DNA of 47,436 nt. Origin: Lachnospiraceae bacterium (GTDB lineage Bacteria > Bacillota > Clostridia > Lachnospirales > Lachnospiraceae). Positions 16,642-30,716 of this stretch are shown here, in pieces; the stretch's first letter is position 1, and every line of letters begins with the position of its first letter. The stretch lies in NCBI GenBank assembly GCA_029227035.1, contig JAQXZD010000115.1:1-47436 (forward strand), read 5' to 3'. The position numbers and the translations under genes are program-made. Below the pieces are notes generated by a model, which was not told the origin of the DNA, searched no databases, and was given only the letters and a program-made list of their open reading frames with translations.

Positions 16642-18279
16642 TTACTTCTGGGATGTGCCCATGGACACATCTTCTGATTTTTGAATATTTCCCACACAAT
16701 AATTATTTCTGCTGAATTTCTTCACCCGGTACAGCATATCATCCGCTGTATGCAAAAAATCCCACATACGGTTTTCTTCCTGTGCCACACCCCAACAGAG
16801 TCCCTGGGACACTGTGACAACCGGAAGCGCTTTCGAATATTTGTGCTCCAACGCCATATCCAGCACCCGCTTCTGCAGCTCTGAAGCCAGTGACACCGCC
16901 TGCTCATAGGAGAAGCCCGTATAAATAATCACAAACTCATCTCCTCCGTATCGTGCACAAAATCCCTTATTTTCTGCGGCAAGGGCACTGATAATCTCTG
17001 CGATTTTCACCAGACAGTAATCACCCTTCTGATGTCCGTAATTGTCATTATATTCCTTAAAATAGTCCACATCCAGTATCTCTACCGTTAAAGGAATCTC
17101 TCCCTTTTTAGCATCTGCATATATTTGTTCCGAATATTCGTTCAGCCGGAAGCGGTTCGCCAGTTTGGTAAGCGGATCCGACTCCGAACGCTGCTGCAAT
17201 ACTTCCTTCTCTTTTTCCGCACGCAGACGCGCCCGGTTCACAATCTCAAGATTGGTACGCAGGCTCACCATACTGTCCACCATTACACGGGTCTCATTCT
17301 CCATCAGCTCTGACAATTCATAATACAAGCCTGCGGCCTTAAGATATTCGGTTTTTTTATCATTCCTTCGGTAAAATTTCAGCTTCAGGGATATTACCTT
17401 CAGATGCAGGTTCGTAATCTTTGTATTGCATACCATCGGCTCCAGCACATTGACAATATGCCAGAAAATGGCATCCTGATCCGTCTCCAGCAGAACAAGA
17501 CAACAGGAATAAAGATCCGAAAAAATATCAAGCATTGCCAGATTGTTCGGAATAATATCATCCAGCATCTGGATACTCACGTCCCGCTTATCTGTCTCTC
17601 CAACCTTGTGATAATACAGAATCTCCACACAACAAACGGATATCTTATCAATGGTTTCCGCATATTCCCAATGATCTCTGTATATCTGCTCCAACATTTC
17701 ACGCGCACTGTCATACCTGCCCAGTTGCAGATTACTCCGCGCCAGATTGACACAGACACAAAGCATATCCTGATGATAATCTTTATTGTCCGGATTCATT
17801 CGTATGCAGTTATATGCCTTTTGAAGGGATTCCTCTGCATCCCCATAGCGTCCTGCTTCCAGATACAGAACCCCTAAGTTTGAATAAAAGAGAATGCTCA
17901 GCTCCGGAAAATGATATGTATCACAATAATGCAGTCCCTGCAGATAATAATCCAGGGCAATCGGAATATTCCCCCTGTTGAGCGCCGCGATTCCAAGATA
18001 ATTGTAACAGTGAATCACCAGCTCCCACTCCTGTGCCTCATTCAGATAAGAGAGCGCTTTTCCCATGGACTCAAAAAAATGGGTACCGTCATTCAATCCA
18101 TAGTAAGTCTCCCCACTATAATAATGTCCCAGTCCCATCAGCTTGAAGTCATCTCTCTGACTGCCGTAATCTATAATATCCTGACTGTATTTTAACGTCA
18201 GCTCCGCATTTCTTCCCCGATTTGCAAGAATCTGTTGTATCCATTGCTGCACCAGATTACTGTATTCGCTAAAAGCCAT
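16642..18279 (-). CDS. TPR-like protein with C-terminal GGDEF domain
   Basis: This is a soluble 545-residue protein. About residues 10-330 are helical repeats of TPR type (for example NYLGIAALNRGNIPIALDYY and NLGVLYLEAGRYGDAEESL). A coiled-coil linker leads to a GGDEF domain with the intact signature YGGDEF, predicting synthesis of cyclic di-GMP or a related dinucleotide. No membrane segment is seen. A start at MAFSEYSN is preferred because GGGGGTTGCG precedes it; an ATG ten codons earlier lacks a site. The repeats probably bind a protein or peptide that controls cyclase activity. The input signal is unknown. Confidence 0.85.
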   Translation of the reverse strand: MAFSEYSNLVQQWIQQILANRGRNAELTLKYSQDIIDYGSQRDDFKLMGLGHYYSGETYYGLNDGTHFFESMGKALSYLNEAQEWELVIHCYNYLGIAALNRGNIPIALDYYLQGLHYCDTYHFPELSILFYSNLGVLYLEAGRYGDAEESLQKAYNCIRMNPDNKDYHQDMLCVCVNLARSNLQLGRYDSAREMLEQIYRDHWEYAETIDKISVCCVEILYYHKVGETDKRDVSIQMLDDIIPNNLAMLDIFSDLYSCCLVLLETDQDAIFWHIVNVLEPMVCNTKITNLHLKVISLKLKFYRRNDKKTEYLKAAGLYYELSELMENETRVMVDSMVSLRTNLEIVNRARLRAEKEKEVLQQRSESDPLTKLANRFRLNEYSEQIYADAKKGEIPLTVEILDVDYFKEYNDNYGHQKGDYCLVKIAEIISALAAENKGFCARYGGDEFVIIYTGFSYEQAVSLASELQKRVLDMALEHKYSKALPVVTVSQGLCWGVAQEENRMWDFLHTADDMLYRVKKFSRNNYCVGNIQKSEDVSMGTSQK

Positions 18280-18328
18280 CGCAACCCCCATCCAAGTAGT
18301 GATATCCATTTACCGGTTCATCAGTGCT

Positions 18329-18362
18329 AAAAAAGTGCTTCTCCTTAGATGAAGAAGCACTT
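18329..18362 (-). terminator. Terminator or 5' hairpin before the GGDEF gene
   Basis: A perfect 10-bp stem (18333-18342 with 18353-18362) is followed on the minus strand by six T. It would end the LytM-like transcript. The promoter at 18368-18396 lies upstream of it, so transcripts from that promoter would begin with this hairpin. Confidence 0.8.
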
Positions 18363-18367
18363 CTATT

Positions 18368-18396
18368 ATTGTATTCGAAAAAAAACGTAAAGTCAA
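18368..18396 (-). promoter_or_regulatory. Promoter of the GGDEF-helicase unit
   Basis: TTGACT (18391-18396) and TACAAT (18368-18373) have a 17-bp spacer. The predicted start, near 18361, falls at the first base of the adjoining hairpin. Confidence 0.65.
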
Positions 18397-18409
18397 ATGC
18401 GTTTTCCTA

Positions 18410-19141
18410 TTATTCCAAGGTATTCATTGCCATCTCCGGCAGATAATCCTTCGGATTTACCGGAGTGCCATCCTTTTCCAATGAAAAATAGACATTGCTT
18501 CCCTCCGTCGCATAATATTTGGTGGGTTCATTGACGTAACCAATGACCTGCCCGCCTTCCACCATATCGCCTTCGGCAAAATTCACTTCTTTCAACTGTC
18601 CGTATACCGCAGTATATCCGTCTCCCAAATCCTGTCTGACCGTGCAGCCCGTTTCTTCATTTTCGCTGATCTGCATGATTTTTCCCCGTGTCATGGCCAG
18701 CACCTTATCATTTACCTGCCCGCCGATTACCATCGCCGGATTGCAGCGGTACTGCTCCAATGTCGGGAAATATATCGTCGTGTCCATACTGTAATCCAAC
18801 AGAATATCTCCCTCTATCGGCCAGACGGCATTTTCCTTTTGAAAATGCAGAGTGTTCTGCTTTGCCGCAGTTTCCTTCGTCTTTTCTGCGCTTTCACTCT
18901 TCTTTTCTTCCGCCACAGACTTTGTTTCGTCCTTTTTCACGACGGTTACCTTCTTCTCTTTTTCCACCGTCTTCTTCGGTACGACTTCATAAGAGGCAGG
19001 AGATGTCTGCTGCGTCTCCTGCGCAATATTTTGTTGATTATTCTTTCGCTCCTGTCCCTTTTCCGTTGCATAGACACCTGCGAATCCAATCGCTCCCGCC
19101 ACGAGACAGGCGACAGCGGCTATATACTGTTGTTTTTTCAT
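18410..19141 (-). CDS. LytM/M23-like envelope protein lacking zinc ligands
   Basis: This is a 243-residue membrane-anchored protein: one N-terminal helix (about 5-22), a Lys/Glu-rich linker, then a C-terminal LytM fold with typical stretches GDGYTAVYGQL, EGDMVEGGQVIG and VNPKDYL. The positions that hold the zinc ligands in active M23 peptidases are replaced (YRCNPAM instead of an HxGxD-type motif, and VYFSLEKDG instead of HLHFE), so it should be inactive. B. subtilis SpoIIQ is a known inactive relative, and a sporulation role is possible. GGAGGAAAGCCC precedes the chosen ATG at 19141. It follows rsmA and ends at a strong terminator. Confidence 0.8.
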   Translation of the reverse strand: MKKQQYIAAVACLVAGAIGFAGVYATEKGQERKNNQQNIAQETQQTSPASYEVVPKKTVEKEKKVTVVKKDETKSVAEEKKSESAEKTKETAAKQNTLHFQKENAVWPIEGDILLDYSMDTTIYFPTLEQYRCNPAMVIGGQVNDKVLAMTRGKIMQISENEETGCTVRQDLGDGYTAVYGQLKEVNFAEGDMVEGGQVIGYVNEPTKYYATEGSNVYFSLEKDGTPVNPKDYLPEMAMNTLE

Positions 19142-19199
19142 TGGGCTTTCCTCCATCATCATTTTGTCTTTGATGACAGTATTTCCACCCACACGCTTT

Positions 19200-20075
19200 T
19201 TATTCAGATATTTGTCTGTCGTATATGATATTGCTCAGTCTGGCAAACTGTTCCAGGGACAATGCTTCCCCTCGGATATTTACTGATACGCCAAGCTCCT
19301 CAATACATGCCTGTATCTCTTCTTTTCCCAGGGAAAAGGCTCCGTAATTATTCAGTCCGTTTGCCAGGGTTTTCCTTCGCTGGTTAAAAGATGCCCGGAT
19401 TACCTGAAACAAAAGCTTCTCGCTTTTTACTTCCACCGGCGGCTTTTCATGCCGTGTGAGCCGGATTACGGCACTTCCTACCTTCGGCTGCGGCATAAAG
19501 TAGCTTGGGGGAACATTGACCACAATCTCCGGCTTTGCATAATACTGAACTGCCAGCGACAATGCGCCATACTCCTTGCATCCCGGCTCCTGCTGCATAC
19601 GATCCGCCACTTCTTTCTGCACCATAATCGTAATGCTGTCTATCGGCACCCGGCTTTCAAACAATGCCATAATAATCGGCGTGGTAATATAATAAGGCAG
19701 ATTTGCCACCACCTTGATTGGCGCTCCTCCGTTGCGTTCCTTTGCAAGCTTTACGATATCCACTTTCAAAATATCCTGATTCAGCACCTCCACATTGTCA
19801 TAAGCAGAGAGCGTGTCCTCCAGAATCGGAATCAGGTTACTGTCAATCTCTACTGCAACCACTTCCCGCGCCGCTTCGCACAGATACTGTGTCATCGTTC
19901 CGATGCCCGGACCGATTTCCAGTACAAAATCATCTTTTTTGATGTCTGCCGCATCAATAATTTCCTCTAGAACATTTGCATTAATCAGGAAATTCTGTCC
20001 AAATTTTTTCTGAAAATTGAAATGATACCGCTGTAAGATTTCAATTGTATTTTTAGGATTTCCCAGAGAAGCCAT
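19200..20075 (-). CDS. rsmA: 16S rRNA dimethyladenosine transferase
   Basis: RsmA (KsgA) dimethylates the two adjacent adenines near the 3' end of 16S rRNA during 30S assembly. The sequence is full length (291 residues). It has KKFGQNFLIN at the N-terminus, the SAM-binding LEIGPGIGTMT near residue 53, and the catalytic NLPYYITTP motif near residue 124. The C-terminal helical domain includes FNQRRKTLANGL. It starts 14 bases after the preceding chemoreceptor, with AAGGTGGAATACA before ATG, so the two are probably co-transcribed. Confidence 0.94.
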   Translation of the reverse strand: MASLGNPKNTIEILQRYHFNFQKKFGQNFLINANVLEEIIDAADIKKDDFVLEIGPGIGTMTQYLCEAAREVVAVEIDSNLIPILEDTLSAYDNVEVLNQDILKVDIVKLAKERNGGAPIKVVANLPYYITTPIIMALFESRVPIDSITIMVQKEVADRMQQEPGCKEYGALSLAVQYYAKPEIVVNVPPSYFMPQPKVGSAVIRLTRHEKPPVEVKSEKLLFQVIRASFNQRRKTLANGLNNYGAFSLGKEEIQACIEELGVSVNIRGEALSLEQFARLSNIIYDRQISE

Positions 20076-20089
20076 TGTATTCCACCTTA

Positions 20090-21811
20090 TTACATTTTAA
20101 AGTATGCAACATCCTGTTGCAGTGACTCAGCCAGCTCTTTCAATTTTCCGGCTGACTCCACCAATACGGACATGCTGTCGTTCAGTTCCTGCATGGAAGC
20201 GGATGTCTCCTGTGCGGAAGCTGCATTTTCCTGTGATATGGCAGACAAACTCTGAATTACATCAATCACACTTGTTCGTGCCACATTACATTCCTGAGCC
20301 TGACCGTTAATCTTATCCGTGCCATCTCTTGATGCGTCGATACCTTCGCTGACACCCTGGAACTGTTCCTTTGTCTCCTGGAACTTCGTCTGCTGATCCT
20401 GCAGTCTCTCATTCACTTCGTCCATCTTATTCAGAGAGTTGCGTGAATTCTGTGCCAATACTTCGATAATCTCTGAAATCTGCTTTGCTGCATTATCAGA
20501 CTGCTCCGCAAGCTGCTGAATTTCCGTTGCAACCACTGCGAATCCTCTTCCGGCCTCTCCGGCACGGGCAGCTTCGATGGAAGCATTCAGGGACAACAGG
20601 TTTGTCTGGCTTGCAAGATTGGAAATCAAAGATACTGCATCCTCTATCTGCTTTACGGATTCATCCGTTGCGCTGATATTGGCAGAAATCTTATGTATTG
20701 CTTCCACAGTCTTGTCGTTTGACTCAAAAAGCTGCTCCATAATCTCTGAAGAAGCATGCTCTGACTGCTGCATCACCTTGGAAGTCTCATCCAGTCTGCC
20801 GATATTGTCCACGATATCCTCAATCAGTCTTCCCATATCATTGACATTGCCTGTTGCTGTCTCAATCTCTTCTGCCTGGGAAACCGCACCCTTTGAAATG
20901 TCTTCCACGGCAGCACTGATATCATTTGCATTGTGACTGGTATTTGAAGTGACATGCACAAGTTCATCACCGGAACTCAGAACAAGCTCTGCCGACTTTT
21001 GAATGTCTCCGACAATCTCCCTCAGTCTGTTTCCAAGTCCATGTACCTCCCGAGCAATCTCACCAAGCTCATCCCTGCGCTGTAAAACTGCCGGATCAAT
21101 CCGAAAGGTCAGATTTCCTTCACCAAGCTCTCGTACTGCTTCCTTTGCCAAACCCATAAATTTTACAACACGCGTTACAATTACCATGCAGACTACACAT
21201 ACCGCTAACAAGATAGCAATTGAAATTCCCGCAATGGTATATGCTCTCTGTTTAATATACGAATCTACATCTTTGCTTGGCATTCCTGCAGATACCATTC
21301 CGACAGTACTTCCATCCGGATTATGCAGCGGAACATAATATGCATAATAACTCTGCTTATTCACAGTGATTCCCTTCAGTGCTATCTCCTGTCCACCTTC
21401 CAGAACTTGCTTTACCACTTCCTCGGAAGCCTGTGTTCCCACAATTCTCTCTCCGGTATCCACATCACACAGAGAAGTTGCCTCTCTTGTATCTCCATAA
21501 AACAAAGTGACGTCCACATCACTGGTACCTGACCAGCTGTCAATGAGTTCCTCATCTTTGGTAATATTCAAATCTCCTTTTACCATATCCCCATCCTGAT
21601 TCAGGGAATACGGTTCATCATTAAATGCCATATATCCTGCCCGCACTGCCTCACAGGTATTCTGGAGACTTGAAAGTGCTTCATCCTCCATTCCTGCTTC
21701 CATGGAGAAAATAGCTATACAGCCAATAACTAAAGATACCGCTACAATCGGAATTAATGTTAACTGCAATAATAACCATTTAATACTTCTGAATTTTTTA
21801 GTCCCTTCCAT
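20090..21811 (-). CDS. Methyl-accepting chemotaxis protein with single Cache-type sensor
   Basis: This is a 573-residue chemoreceptor. TM1 is at about 11-35, an extracellular region at 37-188 resembles a single Cache domain ([37 protein letters not shown]), and TM2 is at about 190-213. A HAMP domain and a signalling domain follow, with the conserved tip [20 protein letters not shown]. Such Cache domains bind small organic acids or amino acids; the ligand here is unknown. It is unrelated in sensor type to the other chemoreceptor in the window. Both imply a motile, or at least chemosensory, cell. A TATAAT lies upstream near 21847, without a clear -35. Confidence 0.9.
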   Translation of the reverse strand: MEGTKKFRSIKWLLLQLTLIPIVAVSLVIGCIAIFSMEAGMEDEALSSLQNTCEAVRAGYMAFNDEPYSLNQDGDMVKGDLNITKDEELIDSWSGTSDVDVTLFYGDTREATSLCDVDTGERIVGTQASEEVVKQVLEGGQEIALKGITVNKQSYYAYYVPLHNPDGSTVGMVSAGMPSKDVDSYIKQRAYTIAGISIAILLAVCVVCMVIVTRVVKFMGLAKEAVRELGEGNLTFRIDPAVLQRRDELGEIAREVHGLGNRLREIVGDIQKSAELVLSSGDELVHVTSNTSHNANDISAAVEDISKGAVSQAEEIETATGNVNDMGRLIEDIVDNIGRLDETSKVMQQSEHASSEIMEQLFESNDKTVEAIHKISANISATDESVKQIEDAVSLISNLASQTNLLSLNASIEAARAGEAGRGFAVVATEIQQLAEQSDNAAKQISEIIEVLAQNSRNSLNKMDEVNERLQDQQTKFQETKEQFQGVSEGIDASRDGTDKINGQAQECNVARTSVIDVIQSLSAISQENAASAQETSASMQELNDSMSVLVESAGKLKELAESLQQDVAYFKM

Positions 21812-21865
21812 ATTGTTTTATCCTTTCATAATTGCTCAAACAATTATATCCTTTCGTAAAATTGG

Positions 21866-21904
21866 ACACACCGGCTCCGGTCATGCCGGCCGAAACCGGT
21901 ATGT
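21866..21904 (-). terminator. Probable terminator of the ATP synthase operon
   Basis: A 9-bp stem (21866-21874 with 21896-21904), with one G-U pair in the minus-strand RNA, encloses a second CCGG-CCGG stem and is followed by a short T-run. It directly follows atpC. Confidence 0.55.
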
Positions 21905-21909
21905 GAAAT

Positions 21910-22323
21910 CTACTTATAATTTGCCACATCAATTCGAATCAAAGCCTTATGCAATGCATATTCCGCCCGCTTCAAATCCAAGTTCTCTGCTTTGGTACGG
22001 ATTCTCTCTTCCGCACGCTCCCTTGCCGCCTCAGCCCGATCCACATCAATCTCATCCGGCCATTCCGCAAGCTCCGCAAGAATCGTTACTTTCTCCCCAA
22101 GGATCTCCGCAAATCCGGCATGCACCGCCGCATACTTCTTCTCTTCGCCATTATGAATAATTACAATACCGGGCTTCAATACTGTCGTCAGCGGAATATG
22201 GTTCTTATATACACCAATCTCGCCGGCTTCCGTATTAAACTCAATCATATCTGCCTCGCCTTTGTAAAAAATACGGTCCGGCGTGATAATTTCTACCTGA
22301 AAAATCTTATCTGCTTCTGCCAT
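21910..22323 (-). CDS. atpC: ATP synthase epsilon subunit
   Basis: The epsilon subunit of the F1 stalk has 137 residues. The N-terminal beta-sandwich begins FQVEIITPDRIFYKGEADMI, and the C-terminal helical hairpin carries an alanine-, glutamate- and arginine-rich stretch (RAEAARERAEERIRTKAENL). It controls ATP hydrolysis and couples the rotor to the c ring. It is the last gene of the atp operon, 30 bases after atpD. Confidence 0.94.
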   Translation of the reverse strand: MAEADKIFQVEIITPDRIFYKGEADMIEFNTEAGEIGVYKNHIPLTTVLKPGIVIIHNGEEKKYAAVHAGFAEILGEKVTILAELAEWPDEIDVDRAEAARERAEERIRTKAENLDLKRAEYALHKALIRIDVANYK

Positions 22324-22353
22324 ATCGCACCCCTTCTACTGCTTCCGGGCATT

Positions 22354-24628
<2,275 letters not shown>

Positions 24629-24651
24629 AATCTACCACCTACCTTCCGCCA

Positions 24652-26707
<2,056 letters not shown>

Positions 26708-26720
<13 letters not shown>

Positions 26721-27235
26721 GTGGATTCACCCATCTCTTTCAATGTCTCATCTACCAATGTGCTCTGGATGTCTGTGTTAATGGAAGCTGCCACAACCTT
26801 CTGTGCCATGAGTGATGCTACCGCAACCATCTCCTGCTTCATGTCATCCATTGCATGCTTCTTTTCCAACTCAGCTTCTTCCTGCGCTCTTTTGACAATT
26901 CGGGAAGCCTCTTCCTTTGCTTCATCAATCAGCTTATTCTGGCTCTTTATGGCCTTCTGTCTTGCCTCCGCAAGAATCGCTTCCGCCTCCTTGTCAACCT
27001 CCTTCAGCTTCGCCTCATACTCTGCCTTTAACGCTGCGGCGCTTTCTTTGTCCGCTTTTGCGTCATCAATCTCTCCGGCAATCCTGTCCTGACGGTCTTT
27101 CATCATCTTTCTTGCCGGATTGAACAACAGGTATGACATCAGCATAACGAGGAAAAACACTGCAATAATCAGTAATATTGCATCAAAAATCAACTGAGGG
27201 TCAAGATTGAATAAAAATGTCTGTTCAGCTAACAA
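26708..27235 (-). CDS. atpF: ATP synthase b subunit
   Basis: The peripheral stalk subunit has one N-terminal membrane helix (about residues 14-36) and then a long charged coiled coil, for a total of 175 residues. The best start is TTG at 27235, preceded by AGAAAGGAGAGCAAGAGA; this gives LLAEQTFLFNLDPQLI (first residue read as Met). An upstream ATG would add 11 to 14 residues that translate the ribosome binding site itself. The coiled coil has the alanine-rich heptads typical of the family. Confidence 0.92.
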
Positions 27236-27284
27236 TCTCTTGCTCTCCTTTCTCCTGCCATACACCATCCGATGCATAACCTAC

Positions 27285-27300
27285 GCACGGAATTCCGTGC
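27285..27300 (-). other. Palindrome between atpE and atpF
   Basis: GCACGGAATTCCGTGC is a perfect 16-bp palindrome in the 77-base gap between the c and b subunit genes. As RNA it forms a 6-bp stem with an AATT loop and could shape segmental mRNA stability, since c is needed in many copies. Confidence 0.5.
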
Positions 27301-27312
27301 ACACCTCTGCTC

Positions 27313-28324
<1,012 letters not shown>

Positions 28325-28328
<4 letters not shown>

Positions 28329-28765
28329 ATAGTCACCTCCTTATTATTATCCTCGCCGGAAGCTGCATCACGTCTTCCGGACAACTTACTCAACGCCTTC
28401 TCCAATAACGGCTGAAGGTACGCAGATATCTTAAGCCCCAATACTCCGAGAAAAGCAGTAAATAAGTTTCCTAATTGAAAATAGCCCAGTATCATAAACA
28501 GAATTACCACTACTACGTACCGCAATACGGATTTTGCAATAATTCTGCGCCTGGCATGTTCTTCGTCACCCAGTGTGACGGAATCCAATATTACCGTTGC
28601 AATATTGATGGCAAGTCCCACCGCAACCGCAATTCCAAACCACAGTCCGGTTGTATACATGAGCTTGTCCTCTACGAACCACACGCCCACAAGCTGAACC
28701 GCAATCCCATAGATTATGATTCCCGCTACCAGACCCGGAAGTGCCTCATTGATTCTTCTTAGCAT
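28325..28765 (-). CDS. atpI: ATP synthase protein I-like
   Basis: This is a 146-residue membrane protein with four predicted helices, between atpZ and atpB where UncI/AtpI is expected. AtpI-type proteins assist c-ring assembly or ion supply. Sequence identity within the family is low, so the call rests on topology and position. MLRRINEALPG is the chosen start (AGGACAGGAATC before ATG). It overlaps the end of atpZ by 20 bases. Confidence 0.75.
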
Positions 28766-28997
28766 GATTCCTGTCCTTATCATCCTTTGGATATAGCTTT
28801 TTTGCCATCCGGAAGATGTTGTTAAATCCGGCCAGCGCCCCTATGAAGAAAAACGGAATCATCATCCATGAGATACCTGTCTTATCTCCAATCCAGATTC
28901 CCAATACACAACAGAGAAATATGGGAACAATCATATTAATTCCAAACTGAAATACCAGAATCAGTGCATTCATCACCTGTCTGTTTTCTCTCTTCAT
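28746..28997 (-). CDS. atpZ: AtpZ/AtpI accessory subunit
   Basis: This is an 83-residue protein with two membrane helices (about 10-32 and 43-62) and a basic tail. The second helix reads WMMIPFFFIGALAGFNNIFRM, typical of the F0F1-ATPase-associated AtpZ family (the -GxxxGxxN- region). AtpZ with AtpI has been linked to magnesium or calcium transport and to ATP synthase assembly. It is the first gene of the operon. AAAAGGAGTACT precedes its ATG. Confidence 0.82.
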   Translation of the reverse strand: MKRENRQVMNALILVFQFGINMIVPIFLCCVLGIWIGDKTGISWMMIPFFFIGALAGFNNIFRMAKKLYPKDDKDRNHAKKNQ

Positions 28998-29009
28998 AGT
29001 ACTCCTTTT

Positions 29010-29037
29010 ATTATACCATTTTTCGTCAATTTGTCTA
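29010..29037 (-). promoter_or_regulatory. Possible atp operon promoter
   Basis: TAGACA (29032-29037) and TATAAT (29010-29015) have a 16-bp spacer. The start would fall within about 8 bases of the atpZ ATG, an unusually short leader. A weaker alternative is TTGCTA with TATAGA at 29034-29062, so the exact promoter is unsettled. Confidence 0.4.
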
Positions 29038-29060
29038 TAAAATATATATTAACTTCTAGC

Positions 29061-29096
29061 AAAAAAGCACACGAAATCATTTGTTTTCGTATGCTT
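29061..29096 (-). terminator. Terminator of the tsaC-upp-comEB operon
   Basis: A 12-bp stem (29065-29076 with 29085-29096), with one G-U in the minus-strand RNA, is followed by six T. It separates the dCMP deaminase gene from the ATP synthase operon. Confidence 0.85.
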
Positions 29097-29103
29097 CATT
29101 TCT

Positions 29104-29583
29104 TTACAACTCCAGGGCAACCTGCCGGCCGCTGTGCTCATATCTGCGCAGCTTGACCCCTGCCGCCTTTAACATCCTCTTAGAGGCCTTCACCGATATG
29201 GTATCCGCGTATTTGTCGCTGTCATAAACAATTTCGCGAATCCCGGACTGAATAATCGCCTTCGCACATTCATTGCACGGAAAAAGCGTCACATAGATGG
29301 TCGCTCCTTCCAGGCTTCCGCCACGGTAATTCAGAATCGCGTTCAGCTCACTGTGAGTTGTATAATAATATTTGTTATCTTCGCCTTCCCGGTTCCACGG
29401 AAACTCATCATCCGAACAGCCCACCGGGAAGCCATTGTATCCCATAGAGAGTATCTTGTGCTCGCTGCTTACAATGCACGCGCCCACCTGTGTATGCGGA
29501 TCCTTGGAGCGCATACCGGAGAGCATTGCGACACCCATGAAATATTCATCCCAGCAGATATAATCCTCTCTCTTTGTCCCCAT
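29104..29583 (-). CDS. dCMP deaminase (ComEB type)
   Basis: This is a zinc deaminase of 159 residues that converts dCMP to dUMP for thymidylate synthesis. The zinc site is the histidine in THSELNAI with the two cysteines in LFPCNECAKAI; the catalytic glutamate is the E of HSE. The ComEB type is the usual clostridial form. It follows upp by only 12 bases, forming a pyrimidine salvage pair. ATG at 29583 is preferred (GAGGTGACGGTG); a GTG three codons upstream is possible. Confidence 0.9.
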   Translation of the reverse strand: MGTKREDYICWDEYFMGVAMLSGMRSKDPHTQVGACIVSSEHKILSMGYNGFPVGCSDDEFPWNREGEDNKYYYTTHSELNAILNYRGGSLEGATIYVTLFPCNECAKAIIQSGIREIVYDSDKYADTISVKASKRMLKAAGVKLRRYEHSGRQVALEL

Positions 29584-29595
29584 CACCGTCACCTC

Positions 29596-30225
29596 TTATT
29601 TGGTGCCGAAAATACGATCTCCCGCATCTCCCAGCCCCGGAACAATGTATTTTCTCTCGTTTAATCTCTCATCCAGTGCCCCAATGTACAAATCCACATC
29701 CGGATGCTCCTCACTCAGGCGCTTCACACCTTCCGGTGCTGCTATGATGCACATAAAATGAATATTCTTAACACCTTTTTCCTTGAGCATGGTCAGGGCT
29801 GCAGACGCAGAACCACCGGTTGCCAGCATCGGATCCACCACAAACACCTCTCTGTTTGCACAATCCTCCGGAAGCTTGCAATAATACTCAATCGGCTCCG
29901 CGGTCTCCGGATCACGGTACAAACCGATATGTCCTACCTTTGCCGCCGGAATCATCTCAAGCATTCCGTCCACCATACCAAGTCCGGCACGCAGAATCGG
30001 AACCACAGCCAGTTTCTTTCCCTTTAACTCTTTGACGGTTGTCTTGCAGATCGGTGTCTCAATTTCCACATCCCGAAGCTCCAGATCTCTTGTTGCCTCA
30101 TAACACTCCAGCATTGCCACCTCACTTGCCAGTGTTCTGAAATCCTTGGAACCGGTATCCGTTCTTCTCATAAGTCCAATCTTATGCTGGATTAACGGGT
30201 GATCCATTACTACTACTTTTGCCAT
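29596..30225 (-). CDS. upp: Uracil phosphoribosyltransferase
   Basis: This enzyme makes UMP from uracil and PRPP in pyrimidine salvage. At 209 residues it is standard. The PRPP-binding loop is [12 protein letters not shown] near residue 130, and the uracil-binding C-terminal region reads [17 protein letters not shown]. It lies between the phosphatase-like gene and dCMP deaminase. GGAGAATAAAAAC precedes the ATG. Confidence 0.95.
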   Translation of the reverse strand: MAKVVVMDHPLIQHKIGLMRRTDTGSKDFRTLASEVAMLECYEATRDLELRDVEIETPICKTTVKELKGKKLAVVPILRAGLGMVDGMLEMIPAAKVGHIGLYRDPETAEPIEYYCKLPEDCANREVFVVDPMLATGGSASAALTMLKEKGVKNIHFMCIIAAPEGVKRLSEEHPDVDLYIGALDERLNERKYIVPGLGDAGDRIFGTK

Positions 30226-30229
30226 GTTT

Positions 30230-30685
30230 TTATTCTCCTTCGTTCAGTTTTTTTACAAGTTTTTTAATTGATTTGCGTAACGTCTCATAACACAACCCAT
30301 ATGCCGGAAGTGCTCCTCCATACGGATCCAGTATCTCCAGTTCATCGCCCACATACTCCGTCAGCACATGAACATTCTCCGGAATCGCATTTTCAAACTG
30401 TTCCAGAATACGTTCCCTCTGTACCTGCTCCATCGCGATAACCAGAGAATCTTCCGTCAGATCTTCCTCTGTCAACTGCTGCGACATGAAGTTCTCCATA
30501 TTGATTCCATTGCTGATCAATACCGCTTCCGCTTTCTGGTTCATCGGCTCCTGAAACTGCACCACCAGCCCCCGCGACAGAATCTCCAGCGGATGCTTCA
30601 ATGTAAAGTCACTGAATATCCCCGCCGCCATTGCTTCTCTGCAGGTTCCTGTCTGTGCCACAAAGATGATCCTGTTATATTCCAT
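30230..30685 (-). CDS. Low-molecular-weight phosphatase-like protein without catalytic cysteine
   Basis: This 151-residue protein has the fold of low-molecular-weight protein tyrosine phosphatases. The phosphate loop, normally CxGNTCR, reads AQTGTCR at 10-16: the nucleophile is Ala10 while Cys15 and Arg16 remain. The general-acid loop LDPYGG near residue 118 is present. Related genes usually sit beside sua5/rpiB/upp in Clostridia, as here. Catalysis by the standard route is not expected; it may bind phosphoproteins or be a vestige. Codon 10 is GCA, so the change from a cysteine codon needs more than one base change. Confidence 0.8.
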   Translation of the reverse strand: MEYNRIIFVAQTGTCREAMAAGIFSDFTLKHPLEILSRGLVVQFQEPMNQKAEAVLISNGINMENFMSQQLTEEDLTEDSLVIAMEQVQRERILEQFENAIPENVHVLTEYVGDELEILDPYGGALPAYGLCYETLRKSIKKLVKKLNEGE

Positions 30686-30716
30686 AATCTATCCTCACTC
30701 TTTCCTGTTCCTGCAG

